From: Geobacter sp. AOG2
GTDB taxonomy: Bacteria > Desulfobacterota > Desulfuromonadia > Geobacterales > Pseudopelobacteraceae
Direction: 5' to 3'
Length of the DNA: 64,000 bases
Assembly (NCBI RefSeq): GCF_019972295.1
Contig: NZ_BLJA01000001.1
Location: forward strand, 3,486,574 to 3,550,573
The notes beneath the pieces were generated by a model. That model made no database searches, was not told the origin of the DNA, and saw only the letters and a list, made by a program, of their open reading frames with translations. Numbering within the stretch: position 1 is the stretch's first letter; every line of letters begins with the position of its first letter. The position numbers were made by a program, and so were the translations under genes. Below are positions 1-8,325 of this stretch, one piece after another.

Positions 1-90
1 GAGACGGGCGTTCTCTATGCCTTTGGCGGAAAGGTAGTCTTTAGTCCAGGTAAGGACCTTGATGGTTGTCCAGGTTTCCTGAGGTGTCAT
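1..90 (-). CDS. prmC: PrmC N-terminus, release factor glutamine methyltransferase (partial)
   Basis: Only the first 30 codons lie in the window; the gene runs off the left edge. The start is the ATG whose complement is at 88-90. The peptide begins MTPQETWTTIKVLTWTKDYL and continues SAKGIENARL, which matches the helical N-terminal domain of HemK/PrmC proteins (W-T/K-V-L-x-W-T..YL..KGI..R-L pattern). PrmC N5-methylates the glutamine of the GGQ motif in release factors RF1 and RF2. The catalytic NPPY motif would lie outside the window, so the call rests on N-terminal similarity alone. It reads away from the small zinc-ribbon gene upstream on the same strand. Confidence 0.7.
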   Translation of the reverse strand, partial: MTPQETWTTIKVLTWTKDYLSAKGIENARL

Positions 91-222
91 GTCGCCATTC
101 CGAAAAGAATGGGCGAATACTAACCTATTATGCTGCTGTGCTCCAGAAAAAAAGCGGAGCCTTCGAGACGTGTCTTGCCGGTTTTTGTCGCCTTGCCTGC
201 GGACCCCGATGCGGCCGGAACG

Positions 223-408
223 TCACGCCGTGAGCCCGCTGGCCGGCACGGAACAAATGTGCTCCTCCGCGACGCGGTTGGCGAGGTGAAACGAGTACCG
301 GCACTTCGGGCATACCATCCGCTGCATTTTTCGAGGCATTTCCCCGCGCGATACGGTACTGACAAAGCCGCAGGAGATACAGAAAACGGTTACCGAATCC
401 TCTTTCAT
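223..408 (-). CDS. Small zinc-ribbon protein, function unknown
   Basis: This 61-residue protein has two CxxC knuckles, CISC near residues 10-13 and CPKC near residues 33-36, separated by a basic segment (RGEMPRKMQRMV), then an aromatic stretch (YSFHL). This is the layout of small zinc-ribbon proteins or of an N-terminal zinc-finger domain found alone. A good Shine-Dalgarno sequence, GGGAGGA on the minus strand, lies about 8 nt upstream of the ATG, which is the main reason to treat so short a frame as real. It precedes prmC on the same strand with a 132-nt gap. No catalytic motif is visible. A role in nucleic-acid or protein binding is only a guess. Confidence 0.55.
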   Translation of the reverse strand: MKEDSVTVFCISCGFVSTVSRGEMPRKMQRMVCPKCRYSFHLANRVAEEHICSVPASGLTA

Positions 409-886
409 TTATTTCATCCTCCCTGTTTCTCTGAATGCATCTTATTCTTGTGGGGGCTGTCCGGTCTCTCCATGTCTCGAAAAAAATATCGAATTAAAAA
501 GGATCAATCAAATTCCGTGCCATATAAAAAACATCAATATGTTAAGCCTGTTAATGGAAATATCCGTTCATCCCTTCTGAACTGAGACTGTTTTGACGGT
601 ACAGAAATGGTAATATTTTTAACATCTATAAAATAATCAAATAAAATTAATATATTATGATCATGGTTGGAATGTTAATTTTTTTAACACTATTTAAAAA
701 TAGCAATTATATTAGCATGATATGTGTGCAACAAATGTGTATTTTTTTGATCTTTGATTTTGGGGTCATCCGGTTCTGCCCGGATCGGGGTTTCTTCCGA
801 AAAAGAAGGTTTAATTTTGTGCCAGAGTATGCTAAACAGCCACTTGACGAGATAAAATCAGAATGTTACGCATCGGGAGGTTGCAG
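409..886. other. Intergenic region, AT-rich, no gene recognised
   Basis: These 478 nt separate the minus-strand zinc-ribbon gene from the plus-strand cyclophilin. From about 470 to 760 the DNA is strikingly AT-rich compared with the GC-rich neighbours and has several short self-complementary runs, for example GTTAATTTTTTTAAC near 674. I see no convincing coding frame, tRNA-like fold or terminator. It probably holds divergent promoters, but no -35/-10 pair with proper spacing stands out. Confidence 0.5.
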
Positions 887-1399
887 ATGTCCGAGCAGAA
901 TCCGCAGGTCATGCTGGAAACATCCAAGGGGTCCATCAAGATCGAATTGTTCAAGGATACGTCGCCCATCACCGTCAAGAACTTTCTTGGCTACGTCAGG
1001 GATGGCTATTACGACGGTTTGATATTTCACCGGGTCATCAGGGATTTCATGATCCAGGGGGGCGGCCTGAACGAAAACCTGGAGCAGAAGAAACCCAAGT
1101 TCGCCATCAAGAACGAGGCGGACAACGGTCTCTCCAACAAACGCGGCACCCTGGCCATGGCCCGTACCGCCGTCGTGGATTCGGCCACCTCCCAGTTCTT
1201 CATCAACGTGGTTGACAACGACTTTCTCGACCATCAGGGCAAACAACAGGACCGTTACGGTTACTGCGTCTTCGGCCAGGTGCTGGAAGGGATGGAAGTG
1301 GTCGACGACATCCGCGCCGTAAAGACCGGCACTCATAAGGGCCATTCGGATGTCCCCGTGGAACCGGTCTTCATTACGTCGGCGAAGGTCCTGGAATAG
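887..1399 (+). CDS. Cyclophilin-type peptidyl-prolyl cis-trans isomerase
   Basis: A 170-residue single-domain cyclophilin that catalyses cis-trans isomerisation of X-Pro bonds during protein folding. Family signatures are clear: FHRVIRDFMIQGG at residues 47-59 (containing the catalytic Arg), SQFFINVVDN in the middle, and YCVFGQVLEGMEVVDDI near the end. There is no signal peptide, so it is probably cytoplasmic, like PpiB. The frame is open from 863, but GGGAGG at 875-880 sits six bases before the ATG at 887, which sets the start. A strong terminator follows, so it is likely a single-gene unit. Whether it corresponds to PpiB or a paralogue cannot be decided here. Confidence 0.93.
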   Translation: MSEQNPQVMLETSKGSIKIELFKDTSPITVKNFLGYVRDGYYDGLIFHRVIRDFMIQGGGLNENLEQKKPKFAIKNEADNGLSNKRGTLAMARTAVVDSATSQFFINVVDNDFLDHQGKQQDRYGYCVFGQVLEGMEVVDDIRAVKTGTHKGHSDVPVEPVFITSAKVLE

Positions 1400-1423
1400 C
1401 TCCGCGCACCGCTTGTCGCCCCC

Positions 1424-1465
1424 GAACGCCCCGTTTCCCCGCCGGAATCGGGGCGTTCTTTTTTT
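1424..1465 (+). terminator. Rho-independent terminator after the cyclophilin gene
   Basis: GAACGCCCCG (1424-1433) pairs perfectly with CGGGGCGTTC (1449-1458). The 10-bp stem is followed immediately by a run of seven T residues. Confidence 0.9.
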
Positions 1466-1496
1466 CTGCCGGGAGATCTGTCGCGGAATTGCATTC

Positions 1497-1525
1497 TTGA
1501 AACTGTATACGATATACGTTACAGT
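1497..1525 (+). promoter_or_regulatory. Candidate sigma-70 promoter for the ferritin-like gene
   Basis: TTGAAA at 1497-1502 and TACAGT at 1520-1525 are separated by exactly 17 nt. They lie between the cyclophilin terminator and the next gene, about 78 nt before its start codon. The spacer contains the repeated TATAC/GATATAC bases. Spacing is ideal; the -10 box matches only four of six consensus bases. Confidence 0.45.
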
Positions 1526-1602
1526 ATGAACCGCAATGACGACCCATGTAGATTTTCGACAACTTGCTAATGCCCATACCAGATAGAGGAGGGGAGTACA
1601 TC

Positions 1603-2076
1603 ATGAGTAACGATCAGGTCTGTTATACCTTCGACGCTGCCGTGGAGATGGCCATCGAAATGGAAAATGAAGGTTTTCGCAATTACCTCGCCGCCATCCG
1701 CAGGTTGACCAACAAGGGTGCGCGGGAACTCCTGCGGGATAACGCCCTGGATGAACTCGATCATAAGCATCAGTTGGAAAAGGCGTTGCTGGAAGGGCGC
1801 ATGGAGGGGGGCGAGGCCCTTGACCAGCCCATTCCCACCATGCATCTGGATTATGTTTTTAAAAAACAGGAGCTTGGTCCCGAGTCGGGTGTGCGTGAGG
1901 CGCTGGTGTATGCCATCCATCTGGAAAAGGGTGCGGTCGATTTTTACGGCAAGGTGGCGTCCGGGTGTAGCGGAGCCCCCATGGGGCAGCTTTTTCAGCA
2001 GCTTTTGAAGGAAGAGAGCCGCCATCTTCAGGCTCTGGAAGACCTCTACGAACAGCATTTCATGACGGAAAATTGA
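1603..2076 (+). CDS. Ferritin-like / rubrerythrin-type diiron protein
   Basis: This 157-residue all-alpha protein has the pattern of a ferritin-like four-helix bundle: an early glutamate-rich helix (AIEMENEGFRNYL), ELDH in helix two, a glutamate helix (AIHLEKGAVDFY), and EESRH near the C-terminus. Paired Glu and ExxH ligands bind a diiron centre. Such proteins handle iron or reduce peroxide in anaerobes. No rubredoxin CxxC module follows, so it is not a classical rubrerythrin. The frame opens at a TTG at 1564, but GAGGAGGGG just before the ATG at 1603 decides the start. It is flanked by a candidate promoter and a terminator, so it is probably monocistronic. A related protein is encoded at 38454. 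Confidence 0.8.
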   Translation: MSNDQVCYTFDAAVEMAIEMENEGFRNYLAAIRRLTNKGARELLRDNALDELDHKHQLEKALLEGRMEGGEALDQPIPTMHLDYVFKKQELGPESGVREALVYAIHLEKGAVDFYGKVASGCSGAPMGQLFQQLLKEESRHLQALEDLYEQHFMTEN

Positions 2077-2122
2077 TAACGGACGGGGCCCGGCGATGCC
2101 CGTCCCCCATCTTTCTCAGCAT

Positions 2123-2168
2123 AGGGACGCCCGACGGGAGCCAATTTCCGACGGGCGTCCCTTTTTCT
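2123..2168 (+). terminator. Rho-independent terminator after the ferritin-like gene
   Basis: AGGGACGCCCG (2123-2133) pairs with CGGGCGTCCCT (2152-2162) as an 11-bp stem, followed by TTTTCTTT. Confidence 0.88.
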
Positions 2169-2250
2169 TTGCTTTCGGTGTTGAAATCTATATAATCACT
2201 CATTTAAATGCAGTCGTGTGGGCATGTCTCACTTGAAAGGGATATCCGTA

Positions 2251-4719
2251 ATGAGCACTACCATAAGCAAGAAGATGCTGATCAACGTCATGCACCCCGA
2301 AGAGGCGCGGGTGGCCATCGTGCATGACGGCCGCCTGATGGAACTCAACATCGAGATCACCGGCAAGGAACAGACCAAAGGTAATATTTATAAAGGGGTG
2401 GTACTGAGGGTTGAGCCGGGCCTCCAGGCCGCCTTCGTCGATATCGGGCGGGCCAAGCCGGGCTTTCTCCAGATGGGAGAATTGCACCCCGACTTCTGGC
2501 AGTGGCGCGACGATGTGCCGGAGGACCAGCGCAAGCGGCGTCCCCGTATTCAGGAGGTGCTGCGCCGGGGCCAGGAACTGGTGGTGCAGGTGGAGAAGGA
2601 TGAACGCGACACCAAAGGTTCCGCCCTGACCAGCTACCTTTCCCTGCCGGGGCGCTATATGGTGATCATGCCGGGCAGCGACTCCACCGGCATCTCCCGC
2701 AAGGTGGAGCAGGAGGGGGAGCGCAAGAAGCTGAAGGAGATCGTGGCCGGCCTGAATATCCCCGAAGGGATCGGCTACATCATCCGCACCGAGGCGGTCG
2801 GGCGTACCCCGGAGGAGTTGCAGAAGGATCTGGAAAACCTGCTGGAGTTGTACCGGGATATCAAGGAGCGGGCGGCCGAAATCAGCGGGGCGGGCGAAGT
2901 CTACCGCGACAGCGGGCTGATCATCCGTTCCATTCGCGATTATTTTTCCGACGATATCGACGAGGTGCTCGTCGACAGCAAGGACGCCTACCGGGATGCC
3001 AAGGAGTTCTTCCGCGAGACCATGCCCAAGTGCGAAAAGCGCGTCAAGCTGCACAAGGAGAAGCGTCCCATCTTCTCCCGCTTCCAACTGGAAGAGCAGA
3101 TCGACCAGATTTATGAAAAACGGGTCTCCCTGCCCTCCGGCGGTTCGCTGATCATCGAACCGACCGAGGCGCTGGTCAGCATCGACGTCAATTCGGGTAA
3201 ATCCAGCGGCGAGCGGGGGATCGAGGATACCGCCTTCAAGACCAATCTGGAGGCCGCCGAAGAGGTGGCCCGCCAGCTCCGGCTACGCGACCTGGGCGGC
3301 CTGATCGTGATCGACTTCATCGACATGCGCGAACGGAAGCATAATATCGAGGTGGAGAAGGTCCTCAAGCAGGCCCTCAAGATGGACAAAGCCAGGGTCA
3401 ACCTGGGACGGATTTCCGAATTCGGCATGCTGGAGATGTCGCGCCAGCGCATCGCCAAGACCCTCAACGACGCCATTCACCTGGCGTGTCCCCATTGCGA
3501 GGGGCGCGGCAAGGTCAAATCGGTGGAGGCCATGGCCGTCTCCTTCCTGCGCAAGGTGCATGCCGCCGCCGCCAAGGGGACCGTGGCCGAGGTGCGTGGT
3601 TCCCTCCCCCTGGAGGTTGCCTACTACCTGCTTAATCGCAAGAAGCGGGAGTTGACCCAGATCGAAAACGATTATGAGATCGAGGTAACGGTCAAGGGGA
3701 AACCCTCGTTTACCATGAATCAGCTCGAGTTGGAGATCGTCAAGCGGGAAAAGCCGCGCATGGAGGATGTCCTGGCCTCCGCGGCCGAGGCTGCTGAAGC
3801 GCCGAAGTCGTCGGAGCGGAAAGAGGCGCGCCCCGAGCCCGCCGTAGCGGAGGAGAAGGCCGCTGAAGGCAGCACTGTAGAAGGAGGCGTCGCCGAGGGA
3901 GGCAAGAAGCGCAAGCGCCGCCGCAAAAAGAAAAAGCCTGCCGGAGAGGGCGCAGCCCTGGTGGCCGGGCCGTCCGCAGAAATCCCGCCGGCGGAGGAAG
4001 TCTCCCACGAGCCTCGGCAGGAAGCAGCGCCGTCGGCAAATGAAGCACAGGACCAGGGCGCAGGCGCCGCGCCGGAGACGCAGGGTAAAGCTAAAAAACG
4101 TAAACGCCGCCGGCGCAAGAGTGGCAAGGCGCAGGACGGGGGCACAGTTGAAACCGCAACGCCGGAGGATGGAGAAGTCGCCCCGGTGACGCCTCTGGAG
4201 CCGCCGGTCGCGGTTGAGCCTGCCCTCGCTCCGGCCTCCAAGAGGTCCCGGCGGGGCAAGGCGCCGCAGGTGGTGGCGGAGACCATAGCCGCACCTGCTG
4301 ATGGAGTGGTTGTTGCCGCTCCTTCTGTCGTGGAACCGGCCGAAGAACGGTCGCCCGGAAAGCCTGCCACGTCACGGCGCGGCGGCCGCAAGGGAAAACA
4401 GGAGCAGAAGGTTGCCGCCGTCCAGCCCGAAACCGTTATTGCCGAGCCGCCCAGTGCGGAGAAGTCCGGGGTCGTACCGGCAGCGGAAAAGCCCAAACGG
4501 GCCAGGGCGCCGCGTAGCCCCAAAAAGAGCGAACCGGCAGTGGCCGCGCAGTCTCTTCCGGCTGAAACGGCCCTTGAACCGTTGAAACCGGCAAAAGCTC
4601 GCCGGGCTCCAGCTAAAAAGACTGCCGAGCCTGCGCCCGAACCGGCAGCGGAGGTTGCGGCGCCGAAGAAACGGACGAGCCGGACCCGTAGTGCCAAAAA
4701 AGACGAAGAAAGCCACTAA
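2251..4719 (+). CDS. rng: Ribonuclease G/E family endoribonuclease with long basic tail
   Basis: This 822-residue protein cleaves single-stranded AU-rich RNA in rRNA maturation and mRNA decay. It has an N-terminal S1 RNA-binding fold (FVDIGRAKPGFLQ, about residues 60-72), the DNase I-like catalytic core with the metal-binding aspartates in LVSIDVNSGK and LIVIDFIDM, and the zinc-link cysteines in CPHCEGRGK. After about residue 500 comes a tail of some 310 residues rich in Ala, Pro, Glu and clusters of Lys/Arg. The tail makes it far longer than a typical RNase G (about 490) and similar in plan to RNase E. The ATG at 2251 is chosen over an in-frame GTG at 2218 because of AAAGGGA just upstream. 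Whether to name it Rng or Rne is uncertain. Confidence 0.9.
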   Translation: MSTTISKKMLINVMHPEEARVAIVHDGRLMELNIEITGKEQTKGNIYKGVVLRVEPGLQAAFVDIGRAKPGFLQMGELHPDFWQWRDDVPEDQRKRRPRIQEVLRRGQELVVQVEKDERDTKGSALTSYLSLPGRYMVIMPGSDSTGISRKVEQEGERKKLKEIVAGLNIPEGIGYIIRTEAVGRTPEELQKDLENLLELYRDIKERAAEISGAGEVYRDSGLIIRSIRDYFSDDIDEVLVDSKDAYRDAKEFFRETMPKCEKRVKLHKEKRPIFSRFQLEEQIDQIYEKRVSLPSGGSLIIEPTEALVSIDVNSGKSSGERGIEDTAFKTNLEAAEEVARQLRLRDLGGLIVIDFIDMRERKHNIEVEKVLKQALKMDKARVNLGRISEFGMLEMSRQRIAKTLNDAIHLACPHCEGRGKVKSVEAMAVSFLRKVHAAAAKGTVAEVRGSLPLEVAYYLLNRKKRELTQIENDYEIEVTVKGKPSFTMNQLELEIVKREKPRMEDVLASAAEAAEAPKSSERKEARPEPAVAEEKAAEGSTVEGGVAEGGKKRKRRRKKKKPAGEGAALVAGPSAEIPPAEEVSHEPRQEAAPSANEAQDQGAGAAPETQGKAKKRKRRRRKSGKAQDGGTVETATPEDGEVAPVTPLEPPVAVEPALAPASKRSRRGKAPQVVAETIAAPADGVVVAAPSVVEPAEERSPGKPATSRRGGRKGKQEQKVAAVQPETVIAEPPSAEKSGVVPAAEKPKRARAPRSPKKSEPAVAAQSLPAETALEPLKPAKARRAPAKKTAEPAPEPAAEVAAPKKRTSRTRSAKKDEESH

Positions 4720-4758
4720 GCCGCCTATGGCGCGGCTCGGCGGCGAAGGGCTTTTTTT
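4719..4758 (+). terminator. Possible weak terminator after the RNase gene
   Basis: GCCGCC (4720-4725) can pair with GGCGGC (4739-4744), and a run of seven T residues follows at 4752-4758. The stem is short and seven bases separate it from the T-run, so efficiency is doubtful. Confidence 0.4.
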
Positions 4759-4759
4759 C

Positions 4760-4788
4760 TTGACCTGACAGGGTGTTGGCGATATTTT
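4760..4788 (+). promoter_or_regulatory. Candidate sigma-70 promoter upstream of lysS
   Basis: TTGACC at 4760-4765 and TATTTT at 4783-4788 are spaced by 17 nt, about 60 nt before the lysS start. The -35 box begins right after the T-run of the preceding terminator. It could drive the whole lysS-lol-bam-lpx operon. Confidence 0.45.
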
Positions 4789-4848
4789 TACCAGTCTTGC
4801 CCGCACCGAATTACGGATACGCTTCTCACGAAAGGTTGAACAGATACC

Positions 4849-6327
4849 ATGGAAGAACTCAGCGAACTCCTGCTCCAGAGACGTCGCAAGGTTGACGCCC
4901 TCTGGGAAGCGGGTGTTAATCCTTACCCCAATGATTTCAAGCCGTTGCACACCTCTGCCGATATTTTTGCCGCCTACGGCGACAAGGAACAGTTCGATGC
5001 CGCCGACGATCAGTATGTCGTGGCCGGTCGTATCCTTGCCCGGCGCTCCTTTGGCAAGGCCGCCTTTATCCAGCTTCAGGATCGTAAGGGCCGCATCCAG
5101 GTCTACGTCAAAAAGGACGAGATCGGCGAAGAGGCCTTCGAGGCCTTTGACGGCTTCGACATCGGCGATATCGTCGGCGTCGTGGGGTTTGCGTTCCGCA
5201 CCAAGACCGGTGAGCTGTCGCTTCATGCAAAGCAGATCCGTCTTATGGTCAAGTCGTTACATCCCCTGCCGGAGAAATTCCATGGTCTCACCGACCTGGA
5301 GACCCGTTACCGCCAGCGGTATGTGGACTTGATCGTCAATCCCGAATCGCGGGATGTCTTCATCAAGCGCTCCCGCATCGTCAACCTGATTCGCGGTTTC
5401 ATGGCCGGCCGGGACTTTCTGGAGGTCGAGACCCCCATGATGCAGCCGATACCCGGCGGCGCCACGGCCCGGCCGTTCATCACCCATCATAACGCTCTGG
5501 ATATGCAGCTGTTCCTGCGCATTGCCCCCGAACTCTACCTGAAACGCCTGGTGGTGGGCGGTTTCGAAAGGGTTTTCGAGATCAACCGCAACTTCAGGAA
5601 CGAGGGGATCTCGGTGCGTCACAACCCCGAGTTTACCATGATGGAGTTCTATCAGGCCTACGCCACCTATGAAGAGCTGATGGACTTTACCGAGGAGCTT
5701 TTCTGCCATGTGGCCCAGGAGGTGCTCGGTACCCTGGATTTCAGCTATCAGGGGAACGGGATCAGCTTTAACCGCCCCTGGAAACGCCTGACCGTTCGCG
5801 AGGCGATCCTGGAGTACGGCGATATCGATGCCAAGCAGTTGGACGACCGCGACCTTGCCCTGGCCTATGCCCGTAGCTTGGGCCTCGACCTGCCGCAGGA
5901 CATCGGCTACGGTAAGTTGATAATGGAGATCTTCGAAGAGGTGGCCGAGCACAAGTTGATCCAGCCGACCTTCATCACGGCCTATCCGACCGAGGTCTCG
6001 CCGCTGTCACGCAAAAACGACCACGACCCCGATATCGTCGACCGTTTCGAGTTGATCATCGGCGGACGCGAGATCGCCAATGCCTTCTCGGAATTGAACG
6101 ACCCGGTAGACCAGAAGGAGCGTTTCCTCTCACAGGTGGCCGAGAAGAACAAGGGGGACGAGGAGGCCCATTACATGGATGAGGATTATGTCCGCGCCCT
6201 GGAGTACGGCATGCCTCCCACGGCCGGCGAAGGTATCGGCATCGACCGCTTGGTGATGCTCCTGACGGATTCCGCCTCGATCCGCGACGTGATCCTGTTC
6301 CCCCAATTGCGGAAGGAAACGAAATAG
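4849..6327 (+). CDS. lysS: Lysyl-tRNA synthetase, class II
   Basis: A 492-residue enzyme that charges tRNA-Lys with lysine using ATP. The N-terminal OB-fold anticodon-binding domain covers about residues 55-150 (VAGRILARRSFGKAAFIQLQ). The class II catalytic domain follows, with motif 2 in FEINRNFRNEGISVRHNPEF and motif 3 in GEGIGIDRLVMLLT near the C-terminus, next to SASIRDVILFPQLR. Length matches bacterial LysS. The next gene starts 3 nt after its stop, so it appears to lead the lipoprotein-export and outer-membrane operon, a lysS-lolC association I recall from Geobacter relatives. The frame is intact. Confidence 0.97.
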   Translation: MEELSELLLQRRRKVDALWEAGVNPYPNDFKPLHTSADIFAAYGDKEQFDAADDQYVVAGRILARRSFGKAAFIQLQDRKGRIQVYVKKDEIGEEAFEAFDGFDIGDIVGVVGFAFRTKTGELSLHAKQIRLMVKSLHPLPEKFHGLTDLETRYRQRYVDLIVNPESRDVFIKRSRIVNLIRGFMAGRDFLEVETPMMQPIPGGATARPFITHHNALDMQLFLRIAPELYLKRLVVGGFERVFEINRNFRNEGISVRHNPEFTMMEFYQAYATYEELMDFTEELFCHVAQEVLGTLDFSYQGNGISFNRPWKRLTVREAILEYGDIDAKQLDDRDLALAYARSLGLDLPQDIGYGKLIMEIFEEVAEHKLIQPTFITAYPTEVSPLSRKNDHDPDIVDRFELIIGGREIANAFSELNDPVDQKERFLSQVAEKNKGDEEAHYMDEDYVRALEYGMPPTAGEGIGIDRLVMLLTDSASIRDVILFPQLRKETK

Positions 6328-6330
6328 TCG

Positions 6331-7593
6331 ATGCCTTTCGAACTATTTATCGGGTTGCGCTACCTGAAGGCAAAGCGCAAGTCTACCTTCATCTCGATCA
6401 TCACCTTCATCTCCACCGCAGGGGTCACCCTGGGCGTCATGGCGCTGATCGTGGTGCTGGCGGTCATGACCGGCTTCGAGGAAGACCTGAAGGAGAAGAT
6501 CCTCGGGACCAACGCCCATGTGGTGGTCATCCACAACGGCGGCCCCATGGAGGATTACCATCAGGTCATGGCGAAGCTCAAGGGCTTCAAAGGGGTGAAG
6601 GCCGCCACGCCGTTCATCTACAATCAGGTTATGTTGTCCTCCGGCAAGAACGTTTCCGGCGTGGTGCTGAGGGGAATCGACGTCAAATCGGATCGCCTGG
6701 TCACCAAGTTGAGCAAGTCGATCATCGAAGGGTCCATCGACAAACTCGACCCCGTCATGGGGAAAGGCTCCGACGCCAAGCCGGGGCTGGTGGTGGGCAA
6801 GGAGTTGGCCAAGAATCTGAACCTGTTTGTGGGCGACACGATCAACGTGGTTTCCCCCATGGGGAACATTACGCCGTTGGGCATGATGCCCAAGATGAAG
6901 CCGTTTCGCGTGGTCGGGATATTCAATACCGGCATGTTCGAGTACGACTCCACCCTGGCCTACATCAGTCTGGCCCAGGCCCAGGCCTTTTTCGATCTGG
7001 GCGACACCGTCACCGGCATCCAGCTCAAGGTGGACGACGTCTACCATACCGGCGAACTGGCGCGCGCCATCAATCAGGCCCTGGGACCCGATTACTACGC
7101 CCGCGACTGGATGCAGATGAATCGCAACATCCTCTTTGCCTTGAAGACGGAGAAGATGGTCATGTTCATCATCCTGACCCTGATCGTGCTCGTGGCGGCC
7201 TTCGGCATCGCTTCGACCCTGTTCATGGTGGTGATGGAAAAGACCAGGGATATCGCCATCCTCAAGTCCATGGGGGCCACCGGCCTCAGCATCATGAAGA
7301 TTTTTGTCCTGGAGGGGCTGATCATCGGCGTTATCGGCACTGTCCTGGGAGTGGTTTCGGGACTTCTGATCGCGCTCAACCTTGAGCCGATCATCAATGT
7401 CGTCGAGAAGGTCACCGGTCTGAACTTTTTCAGCAAGGACGTCTACTACCTGGACCATTTCCCGTCGCTCGTGGTGCCGTCCGATGTGGTCCTGATATCG
7501 GTAACGGCGGTGCTGATCTCGTTTATCGCCACCCTCTACCCGTCGTGGCAGGCGTCGAGAATGCTGCCCGCCGAGGCGTTGCGCTATGAGTAG
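6331..7593 (+). CDS. lolC: Lipoprotein-releasing ABC transporter permease (LolC/LolE family)
   Basis: A 420-residue inner-membrane permease of the Lol system, which extracts lipoproteins from the inner membrane for transfer to LolA. It has one N-terminal membrane helix (about residues 22-48), a large periplasmic MacB-like domain, and three C-terminal helices (about 270-300, 320-350 and 375-405), the standard LolC/E topology. The conserved motif FGIASTLFMVVMEKTRDIAILKS marks the coupling region. It begins 3 nt after lysS and is followed by the ATPase gene lolD. Only one permease gene is present, so it may work as a homodimer (LolF-like) rather than a LolC/LolE heterodimer. That is an inference. 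Confidence 0.92.
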   Translation: MPFELFIGLRYLKAKRKSTFISIITFISTAGVTLGVMALIVVLAVMTGFEEDLKEKILGTNAHVVVIHNGGPMEDYHQVMAKLKGFKGVKAATPFIYNQVMLSSGKNVSGVVLRGIDVKSDRLVTKLSKSIIEGSIDKLDPVMGKGSDAKPGLVVGKELAKNLNLFVGDTINVVSPMGNITPLGMMPKMKPFRVVGIFNTGMFEYDSTLAYISLAQAQAFFDLGDTVTGIQLKVDDVYHTGELARAINQALGPDYYARDWMQMNRNILFALKTEKMVMFIILTLIVLVAAFGIASTLFMVVMEKTRDIAILKSMGATGLSIMKIFVLEGLIIGVIGTVLGVVSGLLIALNLEPIINVVEKVTGLNFFSKDVYYLDHFPSLVVPSDVVLISVTAVLISFIATLYPSWQASRMLPAEALRYE

Positions 7594-7644
7594 GAAATGT
7601 GAATTTTTTTCAACCTGCTGCGTTTTCCGCCAAGAGGTGATATT

Positions 7645-8325
7645 GTGAGCAACCTGCTTGAGGTGCGCGGCCTGTGCAAAACCTACACGACCGGCCCGAA
7701 TCGGGTTGAGGTGCTGATCGACATCGACCTCGAACTGGAAGCGGCAACCACCACGGCCCTGGTGGGGGCGTCGGGTGCCGGCAAGAGTACGCTGTTGCAC
7801 CTGCTGGGGGCTTTGGACCGGCCGTCATCGGGCAGCGTCAGTTTCCGCGGCGAAGACATCTTCCGGAAGAGCGACCGTGAGCTGGCGTTCTTTCGCAACA
7901 AAAGCATCGGTTTCGTCTTCCAGTTCCACCATCTACTGCCCGAATTCACGGCCTTGGAAAACGTCATGATGCCGGCCCTGATCGCCCGGACGGCTCACGA
8001 CAAGGCGCGGGGAGCGGCAGAGGAACTGTTGAACGATGTGGGGTTGGGGCACCGCTTGAGCCATCGGCCCGGCGAGCTGTCCGGCGGCGAGCAGCAGAGG
8101 GTGGCGATTGCGCGCGCTCTTGCCCTGTCGCCCGAACTGCTCCTGGCGGATGAACCGACGGGCAATCTGGACATGAAGACCAGCGAAGGTGTCCATGCCC
8201 TGTTGGCCGAATTGCAGCAGAAAAAGGGATTGACCCTGGTGGTGGTCACCCATAATGAAAGTTTGGCCGCCGCCATGGGGAGAACCGTACGGCTGGTCGA
8301 TGGACGGCTTGAACAATCTTTGTGA
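7645..8325 (+). CDS. lolD: Lipoprotein-releasing system ATP-binding protein LolD
   Basis: A 226-residue ABC ATPase that powers lipoprotein release with the preceding permease. Walker A is GASGAGKST (about residues 47-55), the signature is [15 protein letters not shown], and Walker B is [12 protein letters not shown], followed by the switch histidine in VVVTHNE. The GTG start at 7645 is preceded by AAGAGGTGA. The gap from the permease is 51 nt, and the stop overlaps the first possible bamA start codon. Length and motif order are those of the LolD/MacB-type ATPases; the position next to lolC makes LolD the best name. Confidence 0.94.
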   Translation: MSNLLEVRGLCKTYTTGPNRVEVLIDIDLELEAATTTALVGASGAGKSTLLHLLGALDRPSSGSVSFRGEDIFRKSDRELAFFRNKSIGFVFQFHHLLPEFTALENVMMPALIARTAHDKARGAAEELLNDVGLGHRLSHRPGELSGGEQQRVAIARALALSPELLLADEPTGNLDMKTSEGVHALLAELQQKKGLTLVVVTHNESLAAAMGRTVRLVDGRLEQSL

